Assembly (NCBI GenBank): GCA_950295325.1
Contig: OX485809.1
Span: forward strand, 40,021,081-40,085,080
Source: Polytrichum commune
Lineage: Eukaryota; Streptophyta; Polytrichopsida; Polytrichales; Polytrichaceae
Reading direction: 5' to 3'
Length of the DNA: 64,000 nt
Under the pieces are notes generated by a model. That model was given only the letters and a program-made list of their open reading frames with translations. It did not search any database and was not told the origin of the DNA. The number at the start of each line of letters is the position of its first letter. Position 1 is the stretch's first letter. Below are positions 37,110 to 49,230 of this stretch, piece after piece. A program made the position numbers and the translations under genes.

Positions 37110-40005
37110 AGTTTCTTTAATTTTTATTTCGGATGGGGGTATTTTGAGTTCTAATGATTTGTTGATGTATGGCCCCTCTTACGCTGGCGGTGATGGTTGA
37201 TAGGGGGTTGAATTTCCATCTCATGGTTGTAAGTGTGTGGATTAATGGGTTGTTTTGTCGTGTTTTTCTTTGATGCCATTGTTAGGGAGTTCGTCATGAC
37301 AATAAGTAAATTCTATGAGTTATGTGATGGTGACTAATGATTGAGTAAGAGGGGATTGGCTATCGTTGGGGGCACCTAGTATGCATAGTATATTTGGTCT
37401 CAGCCAGGTTGGGCATGTGCAGGATGTGATTGGACATGTGCATTGGAGTAGCCAGTCCGAGGTTGTGATCTCTTGGGGTCTGGAATTCTATGTGCTTGCA
37501 TTTGTGAGGGTGTAGAATCTTGTGTGCCTTCTTCATCTCAACTGAATTTGACTATACTAAAGCAAACTACTTTGAAGCTAATTCTAGTGTCTAATCAAGT
37601 TTAAAACGTAACCTCCATATTGCATACTATTTAAAAGATCTTATATTGGATGAATAAAGTAGTCGTGTCTAATTTGGTTACTTATCATAATTGGACACCT
37701 ACAAATGAGTAGTATGTCCCATGTAGTTTGATGCGGCTCCAATAACAGAGAGCAAAAAGACACGTATGTAAAAGAGACTGGACTATAATCTCCAAGCATA
37801 ATAACCATTCGAAATTCAATAATCAACATAGTTGGTGATGGTAGTGGTGGGGGGAGGGGGACTTCTATGGCCATTTAATAAGCACGAGAATTTTCACTTT
37901 GATGATGAATAAGACATTCATACGAACTCCAAAAATGATAAGACAAGTGGATACGGCCTCTACTTGGATCTACTTGCTAAGAATCTCATTCTAATCATGT
38001 GTTTCCATATCCTAAGAGAAGTGGGGGAAAAGTAACCATGTATGACCCTCTACCTTAAAAAAGGCATGCTTGGATGCGATATTTCCCTTTTGCCCCAAGT
38101 TGTGTGATGAAGGCAACCCAAAGAGAGAGTATTGTATTCCATTTCCTCACAAGGTCTCGGGGCGTGTGCACGTGAGGATGAGAATACCGTATAACTGTCG
38201 GCATTACAATAGACATGAGTCTTGTCTTCTTATATCACGTCTAGCATAACCTTCGCTTTGGTCGCTTGGGCCCACCCAATAACTTGGCTTATCTGTGCGG
38301 CGTATTGCTCAAGCTCATCTCTATATTCAATGTGGACGGAGTTACCGGTATTAAGTAGTCCGATACTATTTTGACGACCGAAAATAGTACACCTAAAATT
38401 CATTGTAAATGTCCATGGAATGTGTTTGCTAGCCGCTAGTGTACACCCACTAGTATCCTTCAATACAAATTCCACTCTATGATGTAACATATGTGTTTGT
38501 TGTGAACCCATGTGTTGCATCAAACACATTGATTCTCCCAACACAATAGAAAAAAAAGGAAGGAAGGAAGAAAGAAAGGAGGAGGAAAGGGGGGGGGGGT
38601 GTCTATCAACATGTGGTGGGTGTTTGCTTATAGCATGTTGAATACGATGTCAAATGTAGGGTATGTTCCAGTGGTAGTTTACTTAGTTCAGTGAGCATAC
38701 ATCAGCTATGGTATAGGGTAGTGGGGTGCAAGCATGGTCGAGTGTAGTAAAAAAAAAAGTGTGTTTGTATACTAAAACCATATTTTCTTGGTCACACAGC
38801 TAAAAACAGTAGCAGAGTGTTGTTTGAATTGGATTGTTTTCATGGTGACCTCTATTGTTGTGTTGAGTACTCAATTACAAAATATTTAGACGAGATCTTC
38901 AAAATTTACCACTAAAAGTGATGCTCAACATAAATGTCTAAACCTAGTATGGGCTGTAAATTCAAGACCTTAAATATTTTGAAGTTGGATTTTTTCATAT
39001 TCCTTGAATTTATTATAAATTAGAGGGCATCATTACCAAAACTTGTAGAGAAAATCAACTCAATGTAATTTTATCATATTTTAAGAAATTTTTTAAATAA
39101 CTACTCGTTCAATATCACCTACTTGCATCATTTCCCAAACTATGTAGACTTTTCTTTTAAAAATAGATGTCAATATAATTTGCTTGGCTTTTCATACCAA
39201 TGTGTTTTAAAATTGTTTGTGATTCTTTTCTTCATAGAATTCAAGTTAGCATTTATCTTTTTTGACTCACTTTCACTTGAACCTATGCAAGGTTTAGGAG
39301 CTGTCCACTTGACTGTGCTTGCACCCTGTGGGCAACAATAACTACGTTGATGGTTTTGCTAAGTTTGTGATTTTGTAGGATTTTGAATTTGATGAAAGAA
39401 GTATTCTTCCTTAAAGTTTTTAGATTTAAGGATCAATTGTTGATGCCAAGGACGAGAAACTCACATAAAGAGGTTGGAAAATTTGTGTGGAGGGTGTTGG
39501 CTCATCCTAAATACACTCTAATCTCCTTGATATGATGCATGTGGGAACCCAAGTGCACGTGATATTAAGGGGTTTGTAGTGTTAACATGGATGCGTGATT
39601 ATAGAGGATTAGTGTAGCATGTGACATTATGGAAAAACACAAAGTCCACATTGCAATAATGATAATGATGACAACGTGATGCGTGCGAGCATGGGGTTGG
39701 AACTTTGATGAATTTCTTTAATGTCAAAACCTGTGATGCATGGGAAGGAAATGTGACAACAAGGAGGAAAGATTTAAACTGAGCACATCCATTCCCTATG
39801 ATTTTGGGATATAAGAAAGGGAATGTCATTACACAGGGTGACATTACAAAGGTTAAGGTGTATAATGTCGAATGTAGGCTACGTTCACGTGGTTTTCTGT
39901 TTGGTTTGTTGAGTGTCTACCAAACTATGGTCGAGGGACGTGGCCAACCGTAGTTCATCAATATGTGGGCTTGAGCTTTTCCCTAACCAATGTCCTCATT
40001 GTATT
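37110..40005. other. Unrecognised sequence
   Basis: No gene or element was identified. It has a G run at about 38590-38600 beside an AAGG/AAAG-type purine tract. A 104-residue minus-strand frame (38230-38544) shows no known motif. Confidence 0.5.
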
Positions 40006-40014
40006 ATTATATTA

Positions 40015-40125
40015 TGTTTGGTGGTCTACAATAAATATGATTTTTAGTGTTACCAATTCTAAATGTCTTGCTCAATACTAATTGTAAACCGCGGTATGGC
40101 GTCACCAACACTAAATGTTAACCCA
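40015..40125 (+). repeat. Copy of the left end of the ACTACACTAA element
   Basis: It shares the ordered motifs TAGTGTTACCAATTCTAAATG, TGCTCAATACTAATTGTAAA and CACCAACACTAAATG with 14050-14145. No matching right end was found nearby. Confidence 0.5.
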
Positions 40126-40529
40126 ACGTTACTTGTCATTTCTTGTCGATTTTCTGGGGGAGTATAGATTTACAATGTTGCAATTACTATCACTTACCAA
40201 GTGTTTTTTCATCCAACTTTCAATCATCCATGATAATATTTGAGGTTTCAAAAGGCTTTGAGTCGTGCACGATCCCTCCTTGAAGTTGATTCCATACAAT
40301 TATCATGCAAAAAGAAATTAACAAAGTAAATTTGGAGCATGCTCTTCGATCAATGGGTTGATGGAGATCAACTTTTTAAACCCATAACAAGTGCAACAAA
40401 AACCACATGTGCTGGAACAAACTGGAGGCACTTTGCTCTTTGTTGCACCTGGTCAACCCCATGCCTTTACAACATGGGAGAAATGTTGCACCACAAAAAT
40501 ATTACACATAGAACCTGGCCCCTATAGAT

Positions 40530-41497
40530 TGCATCACTTTGTGTAGAGCATCCCCAATCTCTAAACACCTCTTGACCGACCACATTGACACCATATGCAT
40601 CCTTTGACTCCTCGGGGGCTAAGCACGTTGTCTGTGCCTCTTGTTGTTCAATCTTCTTGGCTTCAAGTTTTGCATTTGCTGCTTTAGTTTGCTTTTGCTT
40701 CCTCTTGCGTTGCTTTAGGCACCACGGGCGTTGGCTTGGTGGTTAGGGCTCATGACCCCCAATGAGGAGGTTGTGGGTTCTATTCCCCATGCCGGCGTGG
40801 TGCTCACTGCCTTAGTCCACCCAACTATGGTGGGGGGTCCTTGGACCTTGTTGTATGGGTACCTCAAAGCCCTTTGGGGGGATACCATGTCTGGTATCTT
40901 CAAGGCACTTGTGGCTAGCTAGGAACTAGTATGGAGTGTCACTATAGTGTCCATCCTTGAAAGGGGAGAGTAGTATTTGTCCCAATGTCCCCTTGTCCAG
41001 TGGGCATCAGGTCATTGGCATTACGAACGGACACTTTATTCACGCTGGCCCCTTGCTTGAAAGGGGTTGGAGTTTCTATCTATCTGCGTTGCTCCACCCC
41101 ACTTTGTTTGGCCCCTTATCCTCCAACTTTAAAGTGCACTCCTTGGATGTCATCAAGTTTGGCTTGCTTTTATGAATGATGGGTTCCATGCTAGATTTCT
41201 TCCTCCTTGAACATGTTTTGGAAGTGTTAATTTGGGAGGGTATAAATATCTAGTGTTACTTGACTCCCCTATGGCCATGGAGGCGTTTTGAATCATCGAG
41301 GATGACTTGGTATTCTTTGATTGCGTGCTTGGGATCACATTGTCTTCAATGCCACTTGATAAGACTTGTGTTGTGTTCATCTTCTCCCCCCTTTCAAATG
41401 ATTCTTTGTTCATAAGTCTCCCATCCAAGTCAACATGATAGTGTCTTGCTTGGACCTCTAGGATCTCCACCTCTACTTCCGCAATTGTTGCTTTCAT
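40530..41497 (-). pseudogene. Decayed lysine-rich reading frame interrupted by a SINE
   Basis: The minus-strand frame 41153-41497 (114 residues) and, beyond the SINE at 40725-41160, a lysine-rich stretch (LKQRKRKQKQTKAANAKLEA, about 40650-40715) could be parts of one former protein, perhaps a retroelement gag. No zinc knuckle or protease motif was seen. The connection is inference. Confidence 0.25.
40725..41160 (+). mobile_element. tRNA-derived SINE of a second family
   Basis: The head has a good box A (TGGCTTGGTGGTTAGG, 40732-40747) and box B (GGGTTCTATTCCC, 40775-40787) with tRNA-like spacing of about 30 bp. The body after the head is not tRNA-like, and the 3' limit is estimated. This is not a functional tRNA gene: the head cannot form a closed acceptor stem. 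It interrupts a decayed reading frame on the other strand. Confidence 0.65.
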
Positions 41498-41499
41498 GC

Positions 41500-43460
41500 C
41501 TCAAAGTTGGAAGTCATTAGGACTACAGATGAGAGTGCACAAGCAAGAACACATACACAAAGGCATATGAATAATGCTCGGGGAGGGGGGTGGAGGGGTT
41601 GAAATACTATTATCCACCTCTACCTTGTAGATTCTCTCATCCAAGGTAGTTGCTCTAAGTGGTAGTACTCAACTTACCATCACTTCCTTGCATCTTCGCC
41701 ACCTTGACTTGTCAAACTTGCTTACACGTAATCCTGAGCTTGATTGCATGTCAGCCTTAAGTGACTGTTGAGGGGTACAAGGGGTTCACTCTTCATTGGA
41801 ACTCTAAATGACATATGTGGGTGACTATGAAATAACCCCCCTATAAATGAGGACAATATAGAAAAAAAACAATGTATTAATGAGATGCCATATAATAGAC
41901 TATGAAGGATATCAATACAATGTGACAAATGCCTCAACTATTTCTAAAAAAATTAGAAATCATGAATAAGTAGGTTTGTATCATATATAAATTCCACTTT
42001 CACTTTCTAATGAAAATGTTTTTTTTTATAAAAATCCGATGTAACATGATAAATAGACCATATACCATACGACATTGAAGCTAGGGTAATAATAGCATCT
42101 AGATTTACTAGTTTATTCATGAGGTACGCACATTTATTGTCCAATTTTTCTCTAAATTTTAGGACCCTAGTTTGTACATCTACCTTTTTTTGTTAACAAA
42201 TCTCAACAGCTTTCTTAACCTTCTACACATTAGAGTTGAACAATATCTCCTTCCTAAGTATATTATGTACCTTAATCCCTAAAGGCCCAGGGGGTTTAGC
42301 TTGAATCAAAGATATACTTTAAACTATGAATAATAAACCTTATTTTGTGTTGGCATACAAGAGAAAGTTTTGGAGAGTTACCTTTGAATCATATCCATGC
42401 CATTGAATCATAACTCTTTACCCTTGGTCTCCACCAAATCATTTTACAAGCATTTTCCTTCACAAAATAATCAAACTCCAAGATGTATCAAAACCACTTG
42501 ATCTTTGATACGATTGGCTAAAAATATGAGGTTCATAATTTGGTGGGAAAACACAAAATATTCATGTCACTGACATTATTACTTTCCCAAAATAGTTATT
42601 TTTGTAACAAAGACAATTAAGGGTCCCAACCCACTTCAAGGTCCTTATCTTAGAGTCATTAATATATAATTTTGATCAATTTTCTCTAGAAGGTGCAAAA
42701 CTTTATTATGACAAGGTGCAAGAAAAGAAATAAAAAAAGAAAAATGTTTTCCTTGGGAAATATCTCTTTGAAAAACTCCCACAACCAAATTTTGACTTCT
42801 TGGGCATTTTGAGTTAATGGCATTAGTTCTTTAGTTTGTACATGGCATGAAGAATTCACCCCCGAGTACTATGTGGCAAATTAGGCTGAGTTGCCATTGG
42901 TTTGCCACCCAAAAGTATTCGTTGAGTTCAAGTATACATACCTTTGTATATGTCATGCATATTTTTGCTTCATCTATATGGATCTCATTACATCAACCTT
43001 AGGAAACGTAGTTTTATTAACACGGCCCTTTTGATACATATTATAGATCTACAAGCTATCAAATAGACCATATTTTGTGTCGAATCCTTCATCATATATG
43101 TCACCATGAAAATTGAAATAAATTAGTAGATTTGATCACACGCGTCGATTAAGTTATGTTGAAGAACTAGTCGAGTTCTTGAGAATAGTTGTATTTGTTT
43201 GGAGTTATAAGTTATTATTTCATACCATCTATATAGCTTGAACTCGTTGTATATATTTTGAAGCTCATATCACTTAAGCTTATGTTTTCGTATTCCCTCA
43301 GTAATATAACAACTTTACGGCATTTGTCATATTAATGAGAAGACAACACCTCCATAATACGACTCTTTGTGTGTTTCCCAAACGTGTCATACTAAAGAGA
43401 GAGAACTGTACTTACAACCCAAAATTTGCGCATGAGGATTGTTACCTGAAACTTTATTGG
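41500..43460. other. Unrecognised AT-rich sequence
   Basis: No gene, TIR pair or retroelement domain was recognised. A G-rich stretch lies at 41580-41598. Confidence 0.5.
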
Positions 43461-43462
43461 GA

Positions 43463-43698
43463 CTAGGGCTCAGGGAGAACTGGCGGTTAGTTGCAGATGA
43501 ACCGGTTGAGTTTGAGAAATAACCGGTTGAACCGGTTGGACACTTCACGAGAATTACCGATCCTTCTAGAGGAATCTATGGAAGAATATACCTCCAAAGA
43601 ATAGAGCAAAACCGGAAGATGTCCACATGTACCCGGTTGGATTTAGAACCACTAGGGTCTTGACCGACTAACTATGCCCTAAAACTTCCCAGGCACTG
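43463..43698 (+). mobile_element. hAT-like MITE, AACCGGTT family, copy 3
   Basis: Full-length internal match to copy 1, ending in CACTG at 43694-43698. The left end is degraded. There is one extra ACCGGTT motif near 43532. No clear target duplication is seen. Confidence 0.65.
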
Positions 43699-43772
43699 GT
43701 ACGAATGAACAAAGTTATAAGCTTTCTTTCTATTGCTCTATTTATCCACATATATAGGTTTTCATACACCAC

Positions 43773-44382
43773 TTCTCGGGAAGAACCGGCGATTAGTTAC
43801 AGATGAACCGGTCGAGTTTGAGAAATAACCGGTTGGAGACTTCAGGAGAATTACCGATCATCCTAGAGGAATCTATGGAAGAATACACCTCCGATGAATA
43901 GATCAAAACCGGAAGATGTCCACATGTAACCGGTTGGATCTAGAACCACTAGGGTCTTGACCGACTAAGGTAGGGGTGGCAATTTCCGTGCGGGTCCTAA
44001 AGTCGACCCCTATGTCGGAAGCACCTATTTAGGTGCTTTTACCTGGGTTTACAAAAACACCTATCAAGGTGCTTTTACCGTTCACAACGCTGCCAACATT
44101 TCATTGGCTGCCAGCGGTCGGTTTTAGAAATCCACCCTATGGATATACCACGTACCCTATGTGCGAGTGTTGGTCACTCTACAAGGTTTCCTTTAAAAAT
44201 TTGTAGGAAATCATAAACATGCTGGAAAATTTTGATTTTTTCATAGTTGCTCTTGTACCAGCTTTGCGGAGCGCTCAAAATTTATAAAAAAATAGTTTCA
44301 GCATCCCAACTAGGCACATCTAAAAATTGGACGGAAATTGCCACCCCTACCTTAAGTATGCCCTAAAACTTCTCGGGCACTG
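43773..44382 (+). mobile_element. hAT-like MITE, AACCGGTT family, copy 4, split by a nested MITE
   Basis: The left part (43773-43967) and right part (44353-44382) match copy 3 and are separated by a 385-bp insertion. It lies 75 bp after copy 3 in the same orientation, and the right end is CACTG. Confidence 0.75.
43968..44352. mobile_element. Nested TIR MITE (AGGTAGGGGTGGCAATTTCC ends)
   Basis: 385 bp with perfect terminal inverted repeats of at least 20 bp. Comparison with copy 3 of the AACCGGTT family shows that removing it with one TA (43966-43967 or 44353-44354) restores the host sequence. The target duplication is therefore TA, or possibly TAA. The GGGGTGGCAA core resembles many plant hAT ends, but the short duplication argues for a Tc1/mariner- or Harbinger-like mechanism. 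Superfamily is left open. Confidence 0.85.
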
Positions 44383-44629
44383 ATTGGGGCCTTCTGAAAT
44401 TTGTAAGGAACGAATCTGCTTTGCATGAGTTTGTTCACCAATGCAATCGAAAATCAGTTCAGCCAACTATCACCGCCGGTGGTTGATTCAACTAAAAGTG
44501 TTGAGAATTGCCATTCCGATACAAAGATGGACATTTTCGGGTGTGGCTTCCTAACACCTATCGAGGAAGTAATAGTAAGAACCAACCCCTATAGGTTGGT
44601 CGGTTGGCTATTTATCCCAATTTAAGTTA

Positions 44630-45010
44630 TCCGCACCATTTATTATATTTAGTGTCACGTGCGTGTTATTTACCCTATCTTGAGGCGTATGCTAGGTTAC
44701 ACAATGATCAACAACTTCGTCGTTAGTGTCACCTCATGACACTTAGCGTTCAAGTGCGCCTACTAAGTATCTTGGGAAGAGTGTGTTCAATATTGTTGAG
44801 TGACGTATGCCTATGTTATGCAATGGTCTACAAGTTGATAAAGAGTACACAAATGACACTTGGCATTAGTATTCTCAAGAATATTTTCCTCTTGCAAATT
44901 TAAATGTAAACACATGATACTTGCCAATGTTATGCTCAACAATATCTTCCCCTTACATACTAAAACACAAACTATCATGTCAAGTATCCCGATATGCTAT
45001 AACACCCAAC
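44630..45010 (-). mobile_element. TTTAGTGTCACG-family element, partial
   Basis: Reverse-orientation copy. The end motif ATTTAGTGTCACGTGCG is followed by sequence matching the right part of the 28576 copy. The far end is lost near 45010. Confidence 0.55.
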
Positions 45011-45138
45011 ATCCCAACACCACCACCCAGATAAATTATTCATAGCGGCCATTGTACATCAAATATATTGGATCCCACACATGATCCACAAACACAAAGT
45101 GCGAATACACTCATGCATTACTAGAAATGAAATAGCGG

Positions 45139-45770
45139 TGTGAGCCCAAAATTGATGCCCACATTGGTTGTTAACACTTGTAAAATATTACAAGTGGTGT
45201 TTTGGTGATTTATGATTATTCACAAAAATATAAAAAGAATGAAGCTTGAAGAAAGCTTAGTTTGAATCATTAGGCTTTTGTGGAGTGAATTTAAGTAGGA
45301 GAAGGACAAACCTTGGTAAAGTGTGGTAGGTAGAAAGCCAAGGTTAGTTAAATGTTTGAATTAGGATCATTGTTGATCATTTGAGGGAGGAAGGCTTAGG
45401 AGATAAGATAAGGGCCTACAAAGTAGGAGGAAATCTCGAGGACTTATCGTGAGCCTTGAGGGTGCTCACCCCCTCAAACTCACTATATAATCCCTCATTC
45501 TTCCCTCACTCATCCTCTCTTTCCTTCGTGCTCCTTGGCACTCCACGTGTTATAAGTGTGGGTACGTGGGAAGCAAGATAGGAGCATGTGTGTGTGCATG
45601 GATGTAAGGTTAGGAGTCAAGGCTAGTTGGCCTTGAAGAGGGCTTGACCTCTTGTTAGTAATAGTTGGGCGTGAATGATTTAAAGTTCTAATTATGGTTT
45701 TGTTTGAATACTTGGATTTACATTGATTAGCCTTATACTTATGCGGATGTGCAAAGTCTCTTATTGGAGC
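45139..45770 (+). mobile_element. Possible solo LTR or LTR fragment
   Basis: It starts TGTGAGCCCAAAATTGATGC and contains a good TATA box, CTATATAATCC (45484-45494), followed by a CT-rich leader, as in plant LTR promoters. No primer binding site, polypurine tract or partner LTR was found, so this is only a resemblance. Confidence 0.35.
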
Positions 45771-45779
45771 ATTTAGTTT

Positions 45780-46233
45780 TGTTGGACTTCATATGAATTT
45801 TTGAGAGCCAAAAAACCGAGACTATGTCCAAACTTCCAAAAACTAGTGAAAAAGTGTAGGTTCAAAGGGAACAGCGTAGAATTGCGACCATATACTTTGT
45901 GGCAGTAGAAATATTATTGCATATTCATGTAGAGGACTTCATTACCTATCCATGGATACCAAGAACTCATTTTTTGGACTTCATATGAATTTTTGAGAGC
46001 CAAAAAACCGAGACTATGTCCAAACTTCCAAAAACTAGTGAAAAAGTGTAGGTCCAAAGGGAACAGCGTAGAATTGCGACCATATACTTTGTGGCAGTAG
46101 AAATATTATTGCATATTTATGTAGAGGACTTTATTACCTATTCATGGATACCAAGACCTCATTTTTTGGACTTCATATGAATTTTTGAGAGCCAAAAAAC
46201 CGAGACTATGTCCAAACTTCCAAACTTCGAGAT
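45780..46233 (+). repeat. Tandem repeat, 192-bp unit, about 2.3 copies
   Basis: GGACTTCATATGAATTTTTG starts at 45784, 45976 and 46168, exactly 192 bp apart. The first two units differ at only a few positions and the third is truncated after about 65 bp. This implies recent duplication. Confidence 0.95.
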
Positions 46234-46724
46234 TAAAGAGTGTAAGAAGACATAGTATAGACTTGGCTAAGTTGCGTATATTCCAACGATAGATTGGAAT
46301 CATACATTGTGTTACAAAGAGAGAAATCTCTACATGTCATTATAAACTTCTCCATTCGGGCTAGGACGAAATTGAAGGGTGGAGGCTTTTTGGTGACAAG
46401 CGAACACGCTAGCCAATGAGGGGACACTAAAAAAACTAGTACACCACACATGCACATAGCTCACCCTACCCCCTACTGGTTAGCAAACTGCCCAACAACC
46501 ACACATCAGAGTTGTCTATTGTGTCGTGACGGAGGCTAATCTCGGCATAATGTCGTGCCGTCACGACATTGTGCCGGATGTTGTCTTTATCCTAACGGAC
46601 TTGAATTTTACCGAATTCTGTGTGTAATTACATTACCCCATTTCGGACACGTAGGATGTAAGATGTCCACGTGTGATGACATGTCAGCAAAGTAGAGGTA
46701 AAGTGGGGAAAAAATTACTAGCGC

Positions 46725-46815
46725 CCGTCCGCCCCCCGTCCGCCCCCATTTCCGCCCCCGTCCGCTCCGTTGCCCCCCCCCCCCCCCCCCCGTCCGCCCC
46801 CGTTCCCCGTCCGCC
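46725..46815. repeat. C-rich CCCGTCCGCC tract
   Basis: Irregular repeats of CCCGTCCGCC with a C homopolymer of about 20 (46775-46795). The minus strand has strong G-quadruplex potential. It lies between two GTCGTGACGGAGG direct repeats (46523 and 47017). Confidence 0.85.
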
Positions 46816-47069
46816 CCACACCCTCCTTAGTTATATTTTATTACTTTGATTTTAACAGAATGATAAACAGAATGGCAAAATGGTTTACCTGGCGCTAGGC
46901 ATATCCACGTCCACGTCGGCTTTTTCTGCCACATAGGACGCCACCTTGGCAAGAAGGTAAGTATTTTACCCACCGTACTAGCTTCCCCTAGGTTGACCCT
47001 ATGCGGACCCTATTGTGTCGTGACGGAGGGCTCCGTCACGACACGACACCGTCATGACGTTGGGATAGA

Positions 47070-48175
47070 CCACCCTGCCACACATGACGGAGCCATCCGC
47101 AACCTTTGCACATTCATAACAAAAGAACATGGAAACCGTGAAGCTGGAATAGCCAAAAGAAAATTCCCATACGTACACAAATGGTTATCAAACAAACAAA
47201 CAAATCAAAAAAAATCCAACCACTTTTGGAAAAACGACAATGTGCGGGATGCCCAAATTACCAAAACTCTAAAATTTAGATATACCCAATACATGGGTAA
47301 GCATAGGAAAAATATCTTATGGCCCCTCACATACCAAAATCCCAACTGTACATTATGTCATAACAATGACAAAGACACGTGGACCCACCTCTTATCAACA
47401 TGTGGAAACTCGTATTTAAAGGGCTTACAAATTGCACGACATAGCAAAGCGGTACACCTCATTACGCAGACATTACAAGCCAACAAAAACACCCGATTCT
47501 TCACATTGACCAATTCATGTAACCTCAATAATCAACGTCCAGACCAAACACTCCCATAATGGCTCCTTAATGCACATGCCCACAAAGAATATGTCAATGC
47601 CAAGCCAAATTAAGACCATACATCTTATGCATAATCGGAGCCCCAAACCAAATACAAACACCTATATCACCGTCCCCCATTCACACAATCCAACTCATCA
47701 AATTCACATATTGCCACGATATTTTTTTTGAACGAGCCCTCGTGCACAAACACACCAAATACAACCCACTAATTAATACCATACAAAACAATGGATCGAA
47801 AACCAACCCCCTCATTATCGTTACGGCCAGAGTAAGAGGAGCTATACACGAACACTCCATAGATGAACTAAAAAAACTAAAAATGCCAAAATCCAACATC
47901 AAAACCTCCATGAAAAGTATACACCAAAATGCCATCAATACCTCACATACTTAGTCTTAAACAAAAAGAAAACTAGATAATAAACAAGCCCCCATCCCCC
48001 CACCCTAATGAAATGGGATAACTAGTAGACTACCAAAGCCCACCTCCAAGGTATAACACCCTATATTGCATCACGGAACACCATGATCAACATAGGGCGA
48101 ACGGGCTCACATTCATGCCAACTTGTAGATACGGACGTTATTTTTTCATTTCTTTTTTCTTTATCCCAATGTGCT
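47070..48175 (+). pseudogene. Second LINE family: C-terminal coding part and 3' tail, broken
   Basis: The frame 46993-47559 and, shifted, 47742-47954 carry the C-terminal domain of a non-LTR retrotransposon ORF2. There is a CX2CX9HX4C zinc-binding motif (C119, C122, H132, C137 of the first frame), followed by ARHSKAVHLITQTLQ. A second conserved block (VTARVRGAIHEHSIDELKKL) precedes the end at YLVLNKKK. The reverse transcriptase itself is absent. Non-coding 3' sequence follows with GCGAACGGGCTCACATTCATG and a T-rich end near 48175. Several stops and frameshifts make it a pseudogene. Real element sequence probably begins near 47070; the first 26 codons of the frame are flank. Confidence 0.7.
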
Positions 48176-48335
48176 ACATTGAATGTCATAATGTAAGTTA
48201 TTCTTCAATTCAAACGATAATATGTTGACACTTACAAGACGTGACACTTTGAGATCTATGGGCATCTAGTTTTGATTGTTTGCCAATAGTGTACATGACA
48301 CTAAACACCATAAGCAATGTGGACTAATTCGAGTC
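48165..48335 (-). mobile_element. TTTAGTGTCACG-family element, partial
   Basis: A reverse-orientation fragment with GTACATGACACTAAACACCATAAG at its terminal side, preceded by the family's internal motif GACACTTTGAGA. It follows the LINE tail that ends near 48175. Confidence 0.5.
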
Positions 48336-48620
48336 CTTTGACCTTGATTTAGGAGTTGGGTTGACTAAAATAACTATTATAGAGTTCAATCATAATAATC
48401 AATGCTTTCACTTAGTTTGATTTTCTAACACCTACCAAGGGGATAATTATTAAAAATTGACTACCTATAGGTTGGTTGTTGATGAGCAATTGATTCATCC
48501 CAATCTAAGCTTACTAGACTAATTCAAAGTCTTTGAATCCAATTTAGAATTTGGTATGGCTTAAATTAGAAACAATGGTTCAACCTCCCCCTCGATAGGT
48601 ATTGTGAATATTGACCCGAC
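48330..48620. repeat. Foldback-type repeat with CTAACACCTACCAAGGGG motif
   Basis: TTCTAACACCTACCAAGGGG near 48422 and CCCCTCGATAGGTATTGTGA near 48588 are imperfect inverses. Related motifs occur at 22640-22660, 23020-23045, 44545-44600 and 54085-54105, indicating a dispersed MITE-like family. Confidence 0.45.
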
Positions 48621-49089
48621 ATCCTCATTGCAACATTGAAGTGGCAAACTCTTGGCTATGGGCATGTTTACACCACAAACATAAGGCCCATGGCTCTTAG
48701 ACAATTGTACCCCACTTTCTGAATAAGACCATAGAGAAGTCCATGGACTATAGTCCAAAGTCTTTTGGAGGGCACAACCCCTTAGCATAAACCCAAATCC
48801 CGCCAAAAAAAATTCGGTTAGGCCTACCTTCAAGAGCCATCCCGAAAAAATTCCTTGCAATCCATGCCAACATGATCTGTACTTGCCATGTGGAGTTCCA
48901 TGTAGATTCTCTTCCACTAAAGATGTTATGGGTTGTGGTCCAAAACCACCCTCATTTAAACCTAAAGCAGAGGCCCATGACACTCTTGACCAATAAGAAC
49001 TCGACGCTTTTCAAGACCCACGGCCTTATGGCTTTCGTGTAAACATGCCCTAAGTTACTGACAAAATCGACACCAACGTCGCCTTCTGA

Positions 49090-49230
49090 ACCAAATGGAC
49101 CCTAAACTATCAGATGATAATGGAGAGGCCCAAAACCAAATGAAACGGTCAACGGTTCGATTCCCGGCTGTGAAATTTTCATCTCTACTTGACGGAAAAA
49201 AACTAACTCCTCGTGTGTTCCGATATACTA
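49090..49230 (+). mobile_element. tRNA-derived SINE, GGTTCGATTCC family, partial
   Basis: A perfect box-B core GGTTCGATTCC at 49154-49164, preceded by ATAATGGAGAGGCCC (box-A-like) and followed by the family's TCTCTACTTGACGG. The tail is lost. Confidence 0.65.

Noticed and set aside
38230-38544. 104-residue minus-strand open frame
   Set aside because: No known domain. It could be a decayed element, but I see nothing to support a call.
40731-40803. Possible tRNA gene
   Set aside because: Boxes A and B are present, but there is no proper acceptor stem and the sequence continues as a SINE body.
48561-48983. 140-residue minus-strand open frame
   Set aside because: It overlaps the end of a foldback repeat at 48330-48620 and has no recognisable motif.
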